Numbered from the stretch's first letter, positions 44,345-56,071 are shown. The stretch: DNA of 64,000 nucleotides from Rhizomys pruinosus (GCA_009823505.1 VZQC01000355.1:1-64000); one strand, 5' to 3'. Notes: generated from the letters alone by a model not told the origin. Numbers and translations are program-made.

Positions 44345-45447
44345 TCCAACTTCTTTTTATTATCATTATTATTATTATAAATTTTTATTGAATTTTTCAT
44401 GTATTTCATTCATAAATTTTCAGTCAGTCTTAATTGCCCTTTCCACGCTTCTCCATTGGCACTTCCCAAGCTCCCTCCCTAGGTCACACACTCTGTCATC
44501 TGTACTGGGGTCCATTGCCCAAACTCCTCTCCCCGCCCACTCCTCAGGCTCTAGTCAGCCTATCTGGAGTCTCTTTCCTAAGGAAGGCCACTTCTTCCTC
44601 ACCCAACTGCGATCAGCTGTGAGTATTTCTTCAGCCAAGCTTGGGTTCTTCTACCCATTTCTACAGATCCATGCTGAGTTTTTGTCTGGCTGAGCTTGGA
44701 TGGGTCTTTAGCAGCTGATACCAATGCTGTCCTTTCATATGAACAGGGTCCCAGGAGCTTGTAGTATTCATTTCCATCTGGTCTTGCACTACCTCCCTGG
44801 TTCTTACAATCTTTGCACCCTGTCTTCTTCAATGTTCACTGAGTCCTGGGTGAGCAACCTGTCCGTGGAACCACACTCTGTTGACTCCTAGTTGCCAAGG
44901 TATGGACATTCATGCCCTTTTGAGCTCCTGGCCTTCTGTTACATGGGAGAGCTTTCATAACAATAGTTAAAAGGTTAATTAATGTCTTCTTGGGTACTTG
45001 TTCTATGTTGCATGGGCCTTACTTGTGGAGGTTGCATTGTAGATGTGTTGCCCAGACATGAAAAATTCACACGCCATATTTGTGTGTGTCCAGTTGTGTG
45101 ACTCTACATTCTTCATCTGGTGCAAAAGAAGCTTCTTTTTTGAGTGGTGTCTGGAATATTTGTCTGTAAATATAAGGATACCTCTTTTGCAGTTAGTAAG
45201 ATACTACCTTAGCCTAGGAGTGTGTCAACCTTGGGGATTTCTCTAAGATCTTTGACCTCCGCAGTTGTGTGCATCTAGCTATGTTTACAGTACCACACAA
45301 GTTTCCTCCAACTGAGTGGGCTTTAGGTACAATTAGTTAGCCATTGGTTGCCCCCAAGATAAAAAAAAAAATGCCACTATTGCACTGACGTGTGCTGTGC
45401 TGGTCATTGAAGTGGATATTTCGGGGGGGGGGTTGTTTGTTTGTTTT

Positions 45448-45606
45448 TGTTTTGTTTTGTTTTTGGTCTTTTTGAGACAGGGTCTCCCTGTAGTTCCAGC
45501 TGTCCTAGAACTCACTCTGTAGACCAGGCTGGCCTTGAACTCACAGAGATCCCCCTGCCTCTGCCTCCCAAGTGCTAGGATTAAAGGCGTGCACCACCAT
45601 GCCCGG
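45448..45606 (-). mobile_element. B1 SINE inside L1
   Basis: (GTTTT)n-type tail, TTTTTGAGACAGGGTCTCCC, GTGCACCACCATGCCCGGC. Near-consensus, so fairly young. Confidence 0.93.
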
Positions 45607-46544
45607 CAGATATTTGGTCTTAAAGCTGGGTTGGACCATTGATTGATGTTCTCCCTTAGGGCTTGCACAGTGCTCTCCACAGCTCTGAGAGCCGGCCTGC
45701 AGGGGAAGTGGCTTCCAGGTCAGCTCCAGTCCATTGCTCCAAATCCAGTCTCTGAAGTATGCCCTGTCTTGAGCAGTAGTCTTACCTTCAGGTTCTGGGA
45801 GGCAATCAAGGGCTGTAGCAGAAGCCTCTGAAATTTTGGGAGTCTCTTGGACTACCTTGGCCACCAACAAAAAGGAAGCTTTCTCCTCTTTGGTACTGTG
45901 TTGCTTGTTATATAGCCTTCATTTTTGCACATGGACTCATGTAGAGATATTGTATGTGTAATTTGTCAATAAACTGTTAGAATAATATTCCCTCAGGTTT
46001 TTTTTTTTACCCCAGCTAGGCATTATATATCTTTCCTCTCTTCCCTTAACTGTCTAGCCCTCCCTCCATGTCTTCTCCATATCTTCTCAATTTAAAGTAT
46101 CCCCATTTTTCCCATTTCTCCCTCAATACTGCTAGGCCCCTATGGCCCCACTTCTCTTGGGCTCCTTTTTTCCCTTTATCCCCCCACCTTTCCTTCTATA
46201 ACCCTTCTTCTCCCCTCCCACACAGATACTTGGATTTTAGCCATTTCTTCCTTAGTAATACCCATCACCTACTAGTCTTGTATCTCAGGTTCTCTCTTTC
46301 CCTTCACCTTCCTGGTTCCTTTTAATTTACCTGGTTCCTGCAGTTACATTAGGATATATACTTACATATTTAGATTTGGTGCTAGGAGCCACAAATGAGG
46401 GACAACATATATCATCTGTTTTTCTGAGTCTGTATTACTTCCCTTAGCATAACAGCTTCTAGTTCTATCCATTTACCTGCAGATTTCATCATGTCCTCTT
46501 TCTTTGCTGCTGTGTAGAACTCCATTGTGTAAATGTACCACTTT

Positions 46545-46718
46545 TTTTTTTATTTTTTTTTTTTTTTTTTTTTTTTGTCTTTTCGAGACAGGGTCTCCCT
46601 GTAGCCCCAGCTGTCCTTGAACTCACTCTGTAGACCAGGCTGGCCTGAACTCACAAAGATCCACCTGCCTCTGCCTCCCAAGTGCTAGGATTAAAGGCGT
46701 GTGTCACCACACCCGGCT
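46545..46718 (-). mobile_element. B1 SINE inside L1
   Basis: T-run of about 30, TTTTCGAGACAGGGTCTCCC, AAGTGCTAGGATTAAAGGCG, CACCACACCCGGC. Confidence 0.93.
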
Positions 46719-46895
46719 GTTTTTTCATTATTAACTTGTCAGTTGAGGGACACTTAGGTTGCTTCTGTCTTTTTGCTATTGTGAATAGAGCAGTAGTAAA
46801 CATACATGTGCACGTATCTCTGCAATAGAATGAGTCCCTTGGGTGTACACCAAAGAGTGATATGACTGGGTCAAATGGTTGGCTCATTTTGAGTC

Positions 46896-47124
46896 CTTTT
46901 TTTTTTAAATTTTTATTTATTTTTGTATGTATATGAATGTACTGTCTGCATGTAGGTTGATGCACCTGTGTCAGGCAATGCTGCAGAGGTCAGAAGAGGG
47001 TGTCAGATTCCCCTGGAACTGGAGCTAAAGATGGTTCTCAGCTGCCATGTGGGTGCTGGGGATCGAACCCGGGTCCTCTGCAAGAGCTGTCGACGCTCTT
47101 AACCGCTAGGCCATCTCTCCAGCC
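46896..47124 (-). mobile_element. B2 SINE inside L1
   Basis: Reverse B2 without the 17-bp duplication (CTGGAACTGGAGCTAAAGATG), flanked by CTCATTTTGAGTC at 46883-46895 and 47125-47137. Confidence 0.93.
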
Positions 47125-47888
47125 CTCATTTTGAGTCTTTTAAGAGTTCTCCACACTGCTTTTAAAGTGTCCCACCCAGAGGTTTTGTTGTGTTGTATTT
47201 CCTTTTCATTTAATTCCAGTAATACTTTTATTTCTTTCTTAATTTCTCTTTTGACCCATTCAATATTCCGAAGTGTGTTGTTTAATATCCATGAGTTCAT
47301 GTAGTTGTTAGGGCTTCTTGTGTTGATATTGCATTGTGGTCTGGTAGATTCATGGAATATTTCAATTTTTTTGTATTTGTTGAGGTTTTGTGCCCCATCA
47401 TGTGGTCAATTTTGGAAATAGTTCCATAGGATGCTGAATAGAAAGTATATTCTTTGGTGCTTGGGTAGAATATTTGGTAGATGTCTGTTAGGTCCATTTG
47501 ATGTATTGTTTAATTCAGATATCTTTCTGTTTATTCTATGTCCAGTTGACCTAATGGACACAGTGGATTATTAATCCACTATTGGGATTAACCTGTGTCT
47601 TAAAGTTGTGTGTTGTGTTTATAAAGTTGTGTATACCAGAGTTTTGTGCGTATATATTCATGATTGTAATATCTTTTTGGTTAATTGTTCCTTTGATAAG
47701 AATGAAGTGACCCTCTTTATCTCTTCTTAGTTTTAGTTTGAGGTCTGTTTTGTCTGATATTAGAATTACAACCCCTGCTTACTTCTTAGTGCCATTTGCT
47801 TGGAATATTTTTTCTACCCATTCACCTTAAGATATTGCTTGAAGATGAGATGGGTTTCTTGCAGACAACAGAAACATGGATTTTGTTT

Positions 47889-48194
47889 CCCTCTTTTTTT
47901 TGGTCCTTTTGAGACAGGGTCTCCCTATAGCCCAACTGTCCTGGAACTCGCTCTGTAGACCAGGCTGGCCTTGAATTCACAGAGATCTGCCTGCCTCTGC
48001 CTCCCAAGTGCTAGGACTGAAGGCGTGCCCCACCACGCCCAGCTGGATTTTGTTTTTTTGAGACAGGATCACACTGTAGTCTTGGCTAGCACGGAACTCG
48101 CTCTGTAGACCAGGCTGGCCTTGAATTCACAGAGATCTGCCTGCCTCTGCCTCCCAAGTGCTAGGACTGAAGGCGTGCCCCACCACGCCCAGCT
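47889..48194 (-). mobile_element. B1 SINE with partial 150-bp tandem duplication
   Basis: A reverse B1 fills 47889-48044. A second unit ends at 48194; 47943-48055 and 48093-48205 are identical over 113 bases at a period of 150. The target word GGATTTTGTTT occurs three times (47878-47888, 48045-48055, 48195-48205). Confidence 0.93.
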
Positions 48195-50116
48195 GGATTT
48201 TGTTTCTTAATCCATTCCACTAGCCTGTGTCTCTTGACTAGGGAGTTCAGTCCATTGATATTTAAAGTTATTATTGAGAGCTGTGTAGTGGTTCCCATCA
48301 TTTTAGTTTTTTAGTTTTTGCTTGCTTTCTTGGTCTAACTTAATATTGTTACAATTTTATCTTTGTTTCACTTTTTTCTGTTGCCACTTAGATATAGTCA
48401 TTCCTTTCTTCAACTCTTTGTATTGCTTCAAGTATTCTCTGAAGGGCTGGTTTTCTGGATATGAATTCTTTCAGCCTATTCCTATCATGGAATTTTCTTT
48501 CTCCAACTATAATAGACATTTTTGCTAGGTAAAGTATTCTGGGTTGGCATCTATAGTCATTTAGAACTGGGAATACTTTGGTCCAGGCTCTTCTGGCTTT
48601 CATAGTTTGCATTGAAAAGTCAGCTGTAATTCCCATGGGTTTTCCTTTATATGTGACTTGTTTTTCTTTTGCAACTTTCAGTATTCTCTCTTTGTTCTCA
48701 ACATAGTAAAACTATGATATGGCATGGGGAGTTTCTTTTCTGGTCCTGTCTGATTGGTGTTCTATATGCTTCTTATATTTGTATGGGCATGTCTTTCCTT
48801 AATTTGGGGAAATTTTCTTCTACGGTCCTGTTGAAGATCTTGTCAATACCATTATCCTGAAATTCTTTTCCTTCCTCTATGCCTATGATGTGTAGGTTTT
48901 TTTTTTTTTTTCATAGTCTCCCACATTTCCTGAATATTTCTTTTCTGTATTTTAAAATTTTTTTCATAGTCTCTACTTGAGCAGTCCAATTCTTTGACTT
49001 TATTGTCCAGTCTTGGTCTCTGTTTTCTACTTCATTCTGTTACTGAGGCTTTCTCCCATCATTTCCAGGTGGCTTATTGTGTGTTCCACTTCCTTCTTCA
49101 TTTCATCCTGAGTTTTCTTCAGCATTTCTGTCTCTTTTGTGAATTCAGTCAGAAGTTTATTGCTATCATCTTTTAGGTCTTTGATTTGTTTGTGTGTTCT
49201 TTAAATTCCTTGAAATCTTTTTGATCATTTTTATGATAGTTCTTTTAAATTCTGTTTCCTGGGTTATATCCAGAGGATCCTCATTGTAGAACTCTTCTAC
49301 AGAACTGATAGTGTTCAGTGGAGACATATTATTTGGGATTTTCATATTACTGCTTTTTCGTTGTGATTTTGGCATGTGCCTTCCTTTTGATTCTAGTGTG
49401 AAACTCAAGTCGTCTTTGTTGAATTGAATACTAATTTTATTTGTATTCTTCACATGCCTTGGTTGTCTTCTTAGTAGGTATGAAAGGCGGGTTAGTCTAG
49501 GCTTCAGGTTCTCTCTTCTAATTTTGTATTGGAGGGGCCAGCTAGTTTTCGCCAAGCTAGTCAGGAGCTCCTCCAGAGGCCCAAACAGAGTGTTAGTCAG
49601 GTAGGCTGGACCCATAGGACCCACACCCACACATACACACCACATGTTGGCAGGCTGCAGGCACTCCCAGGTGGGCTGGAAATGTCTGAATCTGAATCCA
49701 AGGGTGGAAGAGTATAGCATGGAGCAACAGGAGGGGCTTCAAATGTTCCTGAGCTAAGGGGTAGGAGGTTTGGGCTGTTGGCACAAGTGTGGACTCTCAC
49801 CACCATGGGTGGCCAGGTGTAGACACTCACATGCAGCTGGAAGCATGTGATGTGGACATGGAGGCACTCCCTGGTGCTCTGGAAATGCCAGTTCTAACTT
49901 CTTGTAGCGGCGTGGAGGAATGTGTATTTGAATCCTCAGCATACCAGCAAGCAAGATTTTTACCCTCAATGAGGCTTTTGCCAACCTCAGCCTACACAGA
50001 TAACTGTTGACCTAAAATACAACCCACCCTCAAAGTTAGGTACAGACACTGACTTTCTTAGCATCTTATTTTTGAAGTTTCTTTTGCCTTGTATTTTTCT
50101 TCTCCATCTCTTTTAG

Positions 50117-50179
50117 GAACTAAAGGAATGCTCGGGTCATGTGTTTGTGGATTCTGTGCCTGAATTCTGCTTACCAGAG
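50117..50179 (+). CDS. INTS9: INTS9 exon 4 (coding, about residues 67-87)
   Basis: A 63-base exon, phase 0 at both ends, reading ELKECSGHVFVDSVPEFCLPE. The acceptor TTTTAG (50111-50116) follows a T-rich tract, and the donor is GAG/GTAAGA. The peptide is as I know it from mammalian INTS9 and belongs to the metallo-beta-lactamase domain. Because the length is a multiple of three and both borders are phase 0, skipping this exon would keep the frame, so a cassette isoform is possible in principle; nothing here shows that it occurs. Confidence 0.96.
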
Positions 50180-50813
50180 GTAAGACCACAGTGAATCTTA
50201 TTGTAGAAACAAAGCATACTGGTATTCAATTACAGTGAAGTCAAGAAATAGCTTTAAGGGGCTTACCTTCCTGTTTGGAGACTGGGGTGAGTCTGTTATT
50301 CCCAGCTCATTGTTATACAGCTAAAACACCATTCAGGAACTTGAGCAAGGTATGTAACTGAGCCTTTTAGTTCTGTGATTCTAATGTCAAGGTTAGCCTT
50401 GTGCTTCCTAGTCTCACTTACAGTGGCCAGCAAAGATTGCTGTTAGTCAGCCAGTGCTGCAAACATTGTTCCCACCTTGAAGTATATTGAATTTTGCTTG
50501 AAATTGGTGGATTCCAAACTGAGTCATAGATATTATCGTCATGGTGAGATGTGAACTACCATCTGGGGCCAGTTTTATCCCTTCAAAGGTAATAGATCTC
50601 GGTTTCCATTAGTCATAAAGCCAGCTAATGGCAGCTCCAGGATTAATCCCCAGATGAGCCTTCATGGTTCTCTCAACAGACAGAGAAAGTATAGAAAGCC
50701 ACATGTGGCTTCACTAGGGTCTTGAAACAAGTGAGAAGCTGCCATTCTCTTCTTTGCCTGTGCCCCAAAGACAGTTAAAACAGAAAAAAAAAAAAAAATT
50801 CACAGTTCAGGGC
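50180..50813. other. Start of INTS9 intron 4, no recognised element
   Basis: Unique intron after the exon 4 donor. Confidence 0.6.
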
Positions 50814-51361
50814 TGTTTTAGTTTACTTCTCCATTGCTGTGACAAAACACTCTGACAGATACCAACTTGAGGAGGAAAGGGTTTATTTGGCTTACATCAT
50901 CACTTGGAGAGCCCAAGGTAGGAACTCAGGGCAGGAAGCTGAAGCACAGGCCATGGAGGAATGCCGCTTACTGGCTTGATCCCCTGGCCCATGGTCAGCC
51001 TGCTTTTGTATATAATACAGAATAACCTACCCAGGGGTGGCACCCATAGTAGGCTGGGCCCTTCCACATCACTCAACAATCAAGAAAATACCCCACAGAC
51101 AATGGCCACAAGCCAGTCCAATGGAGGCAATTCCCCAGTTGAGGCTCCCAGGTGTGTCAACTTGACTCTAAAGCTATCCAGCACAATTGACACCTTTCAG
51201 CTTGACACATGAAACACATCACTCTTAAGCTACAACCTTTCCATTTCTTGTTCCCAAGATACAGTGTTAACGTTAATATTACAACCTAAGACAGGACCTT
51301 AAAAAATCCAAACACTTAAAAGTTCACAATCTCTAAAAGTTCACAATCTCTTAAAAGTATC
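50814..51361 (-). mobile_element. MT-type MaLR: one LTR plus the end of the internal region
   Basis: The LTR in reverse spans 50814-51185 (TGTTTTAGTTTACTTCTCC to CTATCCAGCACA). 51186-51361 is the reverse of the internal end next to the 3-prime LTR of the 38632-40695 element (AAGCTACAACCTTTCC, GTTAACGTTAATATTACAAC, AACACTTAAAAGTTCACAAT). It is truncated where the next B1 begins. Confidence 0.88.
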
Positions 51362-51365
51362 CAGT

Positions 51366-51530
51366 GCCAGGCGTGGTGGCGCAGGCCTTTAATCCTAGCA
51401 CTCGGGAGGGAGGCAGAGGCAGGTGGATCTTTGTGAGTTCAAGGCCAGCCTGGTCTACAGAGTGAGTTCCAGGACAGCTGGGACTACAGGGAGACCCTGT
51501 CTTGAAAAGACAAAACAAAACAAAACAAAC
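51366..51530 (+). mobile_element. B1 SINE
   Basis: GCCAGGCGTGGTGGCGCAGG, GTTCAAGGCCAGCCTGGTC, GGAGACCCTGTCTTG, CAAAACAAAACAAAC tail. Near-consensus. Confidence 0.93.
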
Positions 51531-51779
51531 AAAAATAAAAAGCCTATCCAGCACAAGGGTCAAAGAGGGGAGAAAAATTAGTGTTCAGCTTCCTTTATTT
51601 TTGTGCTTTCTTTAGCCCACTCTTCATTTCTACATTTTTTGTGATGCCCTGAAGATAAAGCTTTTTTCTCTCCTTTGCGGTATGTGCATGTGCCCAGAGA
51701 CAAAAGAAAACAGAGGACCTGGTCCTTGAAGTTGGCTGACAAGAGACAAGTTTGAAAAACAGTAGTTAAGAACAGTGGT

Positions 51780-51937
51780 CTGGAACTCACTATGTAGACC
51801 AGGCTGGCCTTGAACCCACAGAGATCCGCCTGCTGCCTCCCAAGTGCTGGAATTACAGGCATGCGCCACTAGTAAGTTCCAGGCCAGCTGGGGCTACAGG
51901 GAGAACCTGTCTCAAAAAGACCAAAAAAAAAAAAAAA
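51780..51937 (+). mobile_element. B1 SINE with inverted 5-prime half
   Basis: 51780 to about 51868 is B1 in reverse (GTAGACCAGGCTGGCC to CATGCGCCAC), and about 51868-51937 is B1 in sense (GTTCCAGGCCAGCTGGGGCT, GGAGAACCTGTCTCA, A tail). The unit is flanked by AAGAACAGTGGT at 51768-51779 and 51938-51949, so it is one insertion. The two parts share about 12 bases at the turning point. Confidence 0.9.
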
Positions 51938-52186
51938 AAGAACAGTGGTGAACTGTTAGCCCTCTCTGCCTGAATGGGAAAGGCTTTTCATCATGGCATT
52001 TGTCACTTAGGAGTTGATGGGCAGTCCCCATCTATTGGGAGATTCCAGATCCCAGGTGTTGCATTAATCTTCAGGCACCACAAATGACAGTGACCATGTA
52101 ATCTTCACTCTATGGGCAACAGTGTGGAGTGTGTGAGGCCTTGCTCTATCCGGTACTCAACTTTCCAGTGAGACAATTACCTTTTC

Positions 52187-52442
52187 TTTTTTTAAAATTT
52201 TTTTTTTTAATTTTATTTATTTCTGTATGTGTATCAATGTACTGTCTGCATGCAGGTTTGTGCACCCGTGTCGTGCAGTGCCGCGGAGGTCAGAAGAGGG
52301 TCTCGGATTCCCCTGGAACTGGAGTTCTCCTGGAATTGGAGTTTCAGACGGTTCTCGGCCGCCATGTGGGTGCTGGGGATCGAACCCGGGTCCTCTGTAA
52401 GAGCGGTCGGCGCTCTTAACCGCTAGGCCACCTCTCCAGCCC
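52187..52442 (-). mobile_element. B2 SINE, young subfamily
   Basis: Reverse B2 with the doubled middle and an intact B-box region (GGGGATCGAACCCGGG). Flanked by 15-bp GACAATTACCTTTTC at 52172-52186 and 52443-52457. Confidence 0.95.
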
Positions 52443-52457
52443 GACAATTACCTTTTC

Positions 52458-53998
52458 ACAGAGCACCTCTGGCTATGCTATTGATGTGTGTTAGGTTCTA
52501 AAGCCATTCATGATTTTTCAAGCATGAATATATGACTGTCTCCATTCACAGTATGTAGAGTTCCATTGTTTATACACAATAGTTTTAGGGTTAAAACACT
52601 TTTTATTCCACTGTGTGAAAGTATGTAAGTAAATACATAAATATCACTGTATAGATAATGGTTTGATGCTAAATTTACATCTTGGGGGATTTTATATAAT
52701 CAAGCATTTTTTTTTTTTTGTATGTTAAGAATATTTTTTTCTTTTAGCTGTCCTCATCAAATTTCTTATAATTCTAGGCTCTGTGGGCTGATTCTTACAT
52801 ATAAAGAGAACTTTGAACCTCCCTCACCTGTCTGTGTGTGTAAGAAATGGTGACAGTGCTGCTGAGCTTGTTGCTTCCATTCTCGTTCCTTTATTCCTAT
52901 GTTTTCTTCTGGCTGGCCCTCTACTGCTCTCTGAATGTCCTTGTTACAAAGGTTCCAGAGGGGTAGCAGAGAGTGGCACCACCTCACAGTGAGGATGTCG
53001 TCTTGCAAGTGCAGGACTGTGTGGCGTTCAGCTGATATGTGCTGGCTGTTACTGTCAGTAGGCTTGTTCCTGTAGATGCTCTTGCCCTAGCACGTATGCC
53101 CTCCACTCACGTGCTGGCAATACCTCACAGTTTTCTTAAATTATCTTATAGTTAAAGTCACTGAACCAGAAAATACCCGCAGTTCTCATGGCACACTGCT
53201 TCTCACCCTTTGCTTAATGTTGTAGGTGTCTTTGTCACCCTTCTGGGAGGGACATACTAGCTCTGCAGCCCATTCTCCTACCTGACCCTCTTGTGTGACC
53301 TGCCTGTGTACTGCTCTGTTCCTAGGGTTAACTCCCACCTGAGCACACGGAGGTGGACGGTGCTGCCCCCCACAGGTGGGAGAGGGTAGTCCCCACACAA
53401 GGACTGCTCTGAGGTGCCATTGCAGATTGAAGCCATAAGGAATATGCATAAAGTCCTCTGGGCCTCCTAAGGTGTGACTGCCATTCCTTTCCCTTAGACC
53501 TATACAGTGGTCAAAAATTGCTTGAAAAACCAAAACTTAAAAACAATAGAAACAATTTTAGCTGCCTTCACATTTGACTTTGGAAGAGCAGGTTGCTGCA
53601 CATTGCTTCCCAGTACTTCCCATTACTGTGTTGCAGGGGTATACTGCACCCTTAGAGCTTACGACGGACTGTCTGTGTCAGTCACCCCGCTTCCCTGCCA
53701 GGTAGCAGCTGCCGCCGCTTCCCACATTTGCCTTCCTGTGTTTAACTCAGAACTCTGTTCTTGTCAAAATCAGAGTGCTGGTGGGCCACTGCATTCTCAT
53801 CAGTAGCCATCCTGCACTGCTACCTACTGTTGGTATTAGGAAACATCCTGTGGAGGCAGAGGTGGAGGTGGTGCAGGAAAGGCCTCATTATCCAGAAGTG
53901 CAAAAATTACTCTGCATCCTGACAGCATCATTTTTCATTCACTTCACACTGATCTATGTGCCTCAATCAGACATGTATTACCCCCCCCTTCTTTTCAG
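52458..53998. other. Rest of INTS9 intron 4, no recognised element
   Basis: Unique intron. Minus-strand frames at 52766-53008 and 53186-53533 and plus-strand frames at 53507-54008 have no family resemblance. The last ends in the acceptor of exon 5. Confidence 0.55.
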
Positions 53999-54138
53999 AC
54001 CGAGCTAATAGACCTTTCTACAGTTGATGTGATTCTCATCTCTAACTATCACTGCATGATGGCACTGCCCTACATCACCGAGCATACAGGATTCACAGGC
54101 ACTGTCTATGCCACAGAGCCCACCGTGCAGATTGGCAG
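53999..54138 (+). CDS. INTS9: INTS9 exon 5 (coding, about residues 88-134)
   Basis: A 140-base exon reading [20 protein letters not shown] and on to EPTVQIG plus two bases of an Arg codon. The acceptor is TTTTCAG (53992-53998) after a C/T tract, and the donor is CAG/GTAAGA. This is the informative part of the domain: the active nucleases CPSF73 and INTS11 have the zinc-binding motif HxHxDH directly before GALP, and here the same place reads NYHCMMALP. The first and third histidines and the aspartate are therefore gone. That agrees with the known role of INTS9 as the non-catalytic partner of INTS11. The frame and all flanking residues are intact, so the loss is the normal state of the family and not decay. 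Confidence 0.97.
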
Positions 54139-54577
54139 GTAAGAATGTGTGAGAATGGCCCCTTGAAGTACACAGAGCTCCTCCAGTGGTGAGTGCTATA
54201 CCTGCAATGAGTGCAGGAAGGAGTAGGCTGCTCTCTAGACTCAGGAGTAGTCACTGGTAATGCCTAGACATTGATGCTCCTGATAGCCTTATAGGGTCTT
54301 CATAGCTCCTCTGCAGATGACGCTGATTAGGGAGTGTTGCTCAGGAAGATGCCACAGAAATGCAAGACAAAGCGTTTCAGAGCAAAAGAACTTGGCCTAT
54401 TTAAAAAAAAAAAAAAGAAATTTTATTACTCTGCTTTTAAAATATCCCCCTTTTGTGGTTTACTGCAGACTATAAATAGAGACAGCATGTAGACAACAGG
54501 GAATAGGTAAGTAATGAAGCAGTTACATTGTCCTGGTGACAGAATGAAATACAGCACTCCAAGGATTAAGAAGCACA
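54139..54577. other. Start of INTS9 intron 5, no recognised element
   Basis: Unique intron with an A-rich run near 54405-54420. Confidence 0.55.
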
Positions 54578-54835
54578 GTGCTGAGCTGGACAGATGACTT
54601 AGCAGTGCTTGCTGCTCTTGCACAGTCCACAACTCAGTTGCAGTTTGAGTGCTTGCTGCTCCTACATGGTCCACAGCTCAGTTGCAGTACCCACATCAAG
54701 TGGCCACAACCTATAACTCCAGTTCCAAGTGCTCCTACTCCCTCTTCTGGCTCTGTGGGCACCTACACACACATGGAGTATGTATATAATACAGATATGC
54801 ACAAACACATGTATAAAAATAAATGTTTTAAGAAA
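54578..54835 (+). mobile_element. Old B2 SINE with internal tandem duplication
   Basis: GCTGAGCTGGACAGATGACTT head. A segment of about 55 bases (GTGCTTGCTGCTC ... CTCAGTTGCAGT) then appears twice, at about 54606-54643 and 54649-54687, before ACCCACATCAAGTGGCC. Tail AAATAAATG. Confidence 0.75.
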
Positions 54836-55204
54836 CTCTTACTATGAAACTAAACTATAACCAGTTCCTATGGGTACCTTCATGCCTGTGATGCAATTCC
54901 ATACACTCAGGCACACACACATACATATCAACTGTCCCAGTGGACACAGTGGCCAGAGCACTGGTGAATCTGGGTCTCATGAACCTTGGTATGCTGGGAC
55001 CAGTACTGCTCCTTCAAGGAAGAAGGAGACAGTAGTGAGTTAATGAAATAGATGGAAGTGAGGTGGGCTTGTCAGCTGTGTGTTGCTAGTAAATTTGTAG
55101 AGTGCCATTATGTATTTGTATAGAGAGGATTTTAGCCAGTATGGATCATCTGAATTAGGGTAGAAGCTGAAATTCAGTGGTTAAAAATGTATTTCTAGGT
55201 GGCT

Positions 55205-55400
55205 TGATTGGTTGGTTGGTTGGTTGGTTGGCTGGCTGGCTGGTGGGGGTGGGTTGGTTTGCTTGTTTGTTTGTTTGTTTGTTTGTTTGTTTTAGGCAGA
55301 ATCTCACTGTGTAACTCAGTTTGGCTAGAACTCATGGCAGTCCTTCTACCTCAGCCTCTCACGTGCTAAGATTACAGACAGGAGCTACCAGGCCCTGCTC
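55205..55400 (-). mobile_element. (GGTT)n/(GTTT)n tract and B1-like SINE
   Basis: GGTT repeats (55209-55230), GGCT steps, then GTTT repeats (55262-55291) and a reverse B1-like body (AGGCAGAATCTCACTGTGTA, CACGTGCTAAGATTACAGAC). Confidence 0.75.
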
Positions 55401-55668
55401 TGTTTTTAGCTTTTTCATTATTCTCTAGCTTTCAAGAATTCTAACAGTTCTCTGGATTCCCAGTGTCTGTATACCCTTGAGCCAAAGGAGGGCAGCACTT
55501 CTTAGACGCTCTTGACGCTAATTCTGGTGATCCATCTCATGATCTTAGAGCTTGCTGTTCTGCTGCTGATCTTCAGTTTATTTAGAGCTAGTTTTGATCA
55601 TCTTCTACATGGAATTTTTCTCATTCCTAAAATACATGTCAATTTCTTGGAACCATTTAAAATTTCCA

Positions 55669-55870
55669 GGGCTGGAGAGATGGCTCAGCAGTTAAGAGCT
55701 CTTGCAGAGGACCCAGGTTTGATTCCCAGCACCCACATGATAGCAAACAACTGTCCATAACCCCAGTTCCAGGGGATGTGATGCTTTCTTCTGACCTCCA
55801 AGGGCATTGCTCAGCATGGGTGTTCTTACATCCATGCAGGCAATATACTCAACTCATAAAAATAATAAAG
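55669..55870 (+). mobile_element. B2 SINE (subfamily without the 17-bp duplication)
   Basis: GGGCTGGAGAGATGGCTCAG, GGTTTGATTCCCAGCACC, single CCAGTTCCAGGGG, tail AAAAATAATAAAG. Confidence 0.9.
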
Positions 55871-55984
55871 TTTTTAAAATTTCTATTCATAAAGGGTAGG
55901 AGAGGGTGGGCAAATCCATTTCTCTTGTCTACAGTGTAAACAGCAATTTTCTAATTTTTTTCATACTAATTTGTTTCAACTCAG

Positions 55985-56071
55985 ACTTCTCATGGAAGAG
56001 CTAGTAAATTTCATTGAAAGAGTGCCAAAGGCTCAATCTGCCTCCCTGTGGAAGAATAAAGATGTACAACG
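55985..56071 (+). CDS. INTS9: INTS9 exon 6 (coding, about residues 134-163)
   Basis: An 87-base exon. The leading A completes the Arg codon from exon 5, then [20 protein letters not shown] and LWKNKDVQ follow, ending with the CG of the next codon. The acceptor is CAACTCAG (55977-55984) and the donor CG/GTGAGT. The peptide matches mammalian INTS9; as I recall, human has KNKDIQ where this has KNKDVQ, a conservative change. The next exon should begin with a base completing an Arg codon and then the LPSP region; I do not find it before the window ends at 64000, so intron 6 is longer than 7.9 kb here. Confidence 0.97.

Larger units (their letters stand above)
44345..49985 (-). mobile_element. Antisense L1, 3-prime UTR through 5-prime UTR, missing reverse transcriptase
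   Basis: Reading on the minus strand from right to left: a 5-prime UTR-like part (about 49985-49385); an ORF1 N-terminal frame beginning MPKSQRKSSNMK (near 49375, open to 49166); an ORF1/inter-ORF region; the ORF2 endonuclease part (about 48250-47190, with frame DIYQIFYPSTKEYTFYSASY); then directly the ORF2 C-terminal end (about 47150-46380) and a long 3-prime UTR ending near 44345. The middle of ORF2 is absent at a junction near 47150-47190. B1 copies sit at about 45448-45606, 46545-46718 and 47889-48194, and a B2 at 46896-47124. No full frame survives. Confidence 0.88.

Noticed and set aside
49166..49720. 184-codon minus-strand frame as a host gene
   Set aside because: Its second half is the L1 ORF1 N-terminus and the first half is L1 5-prime UTR; no independent gene.
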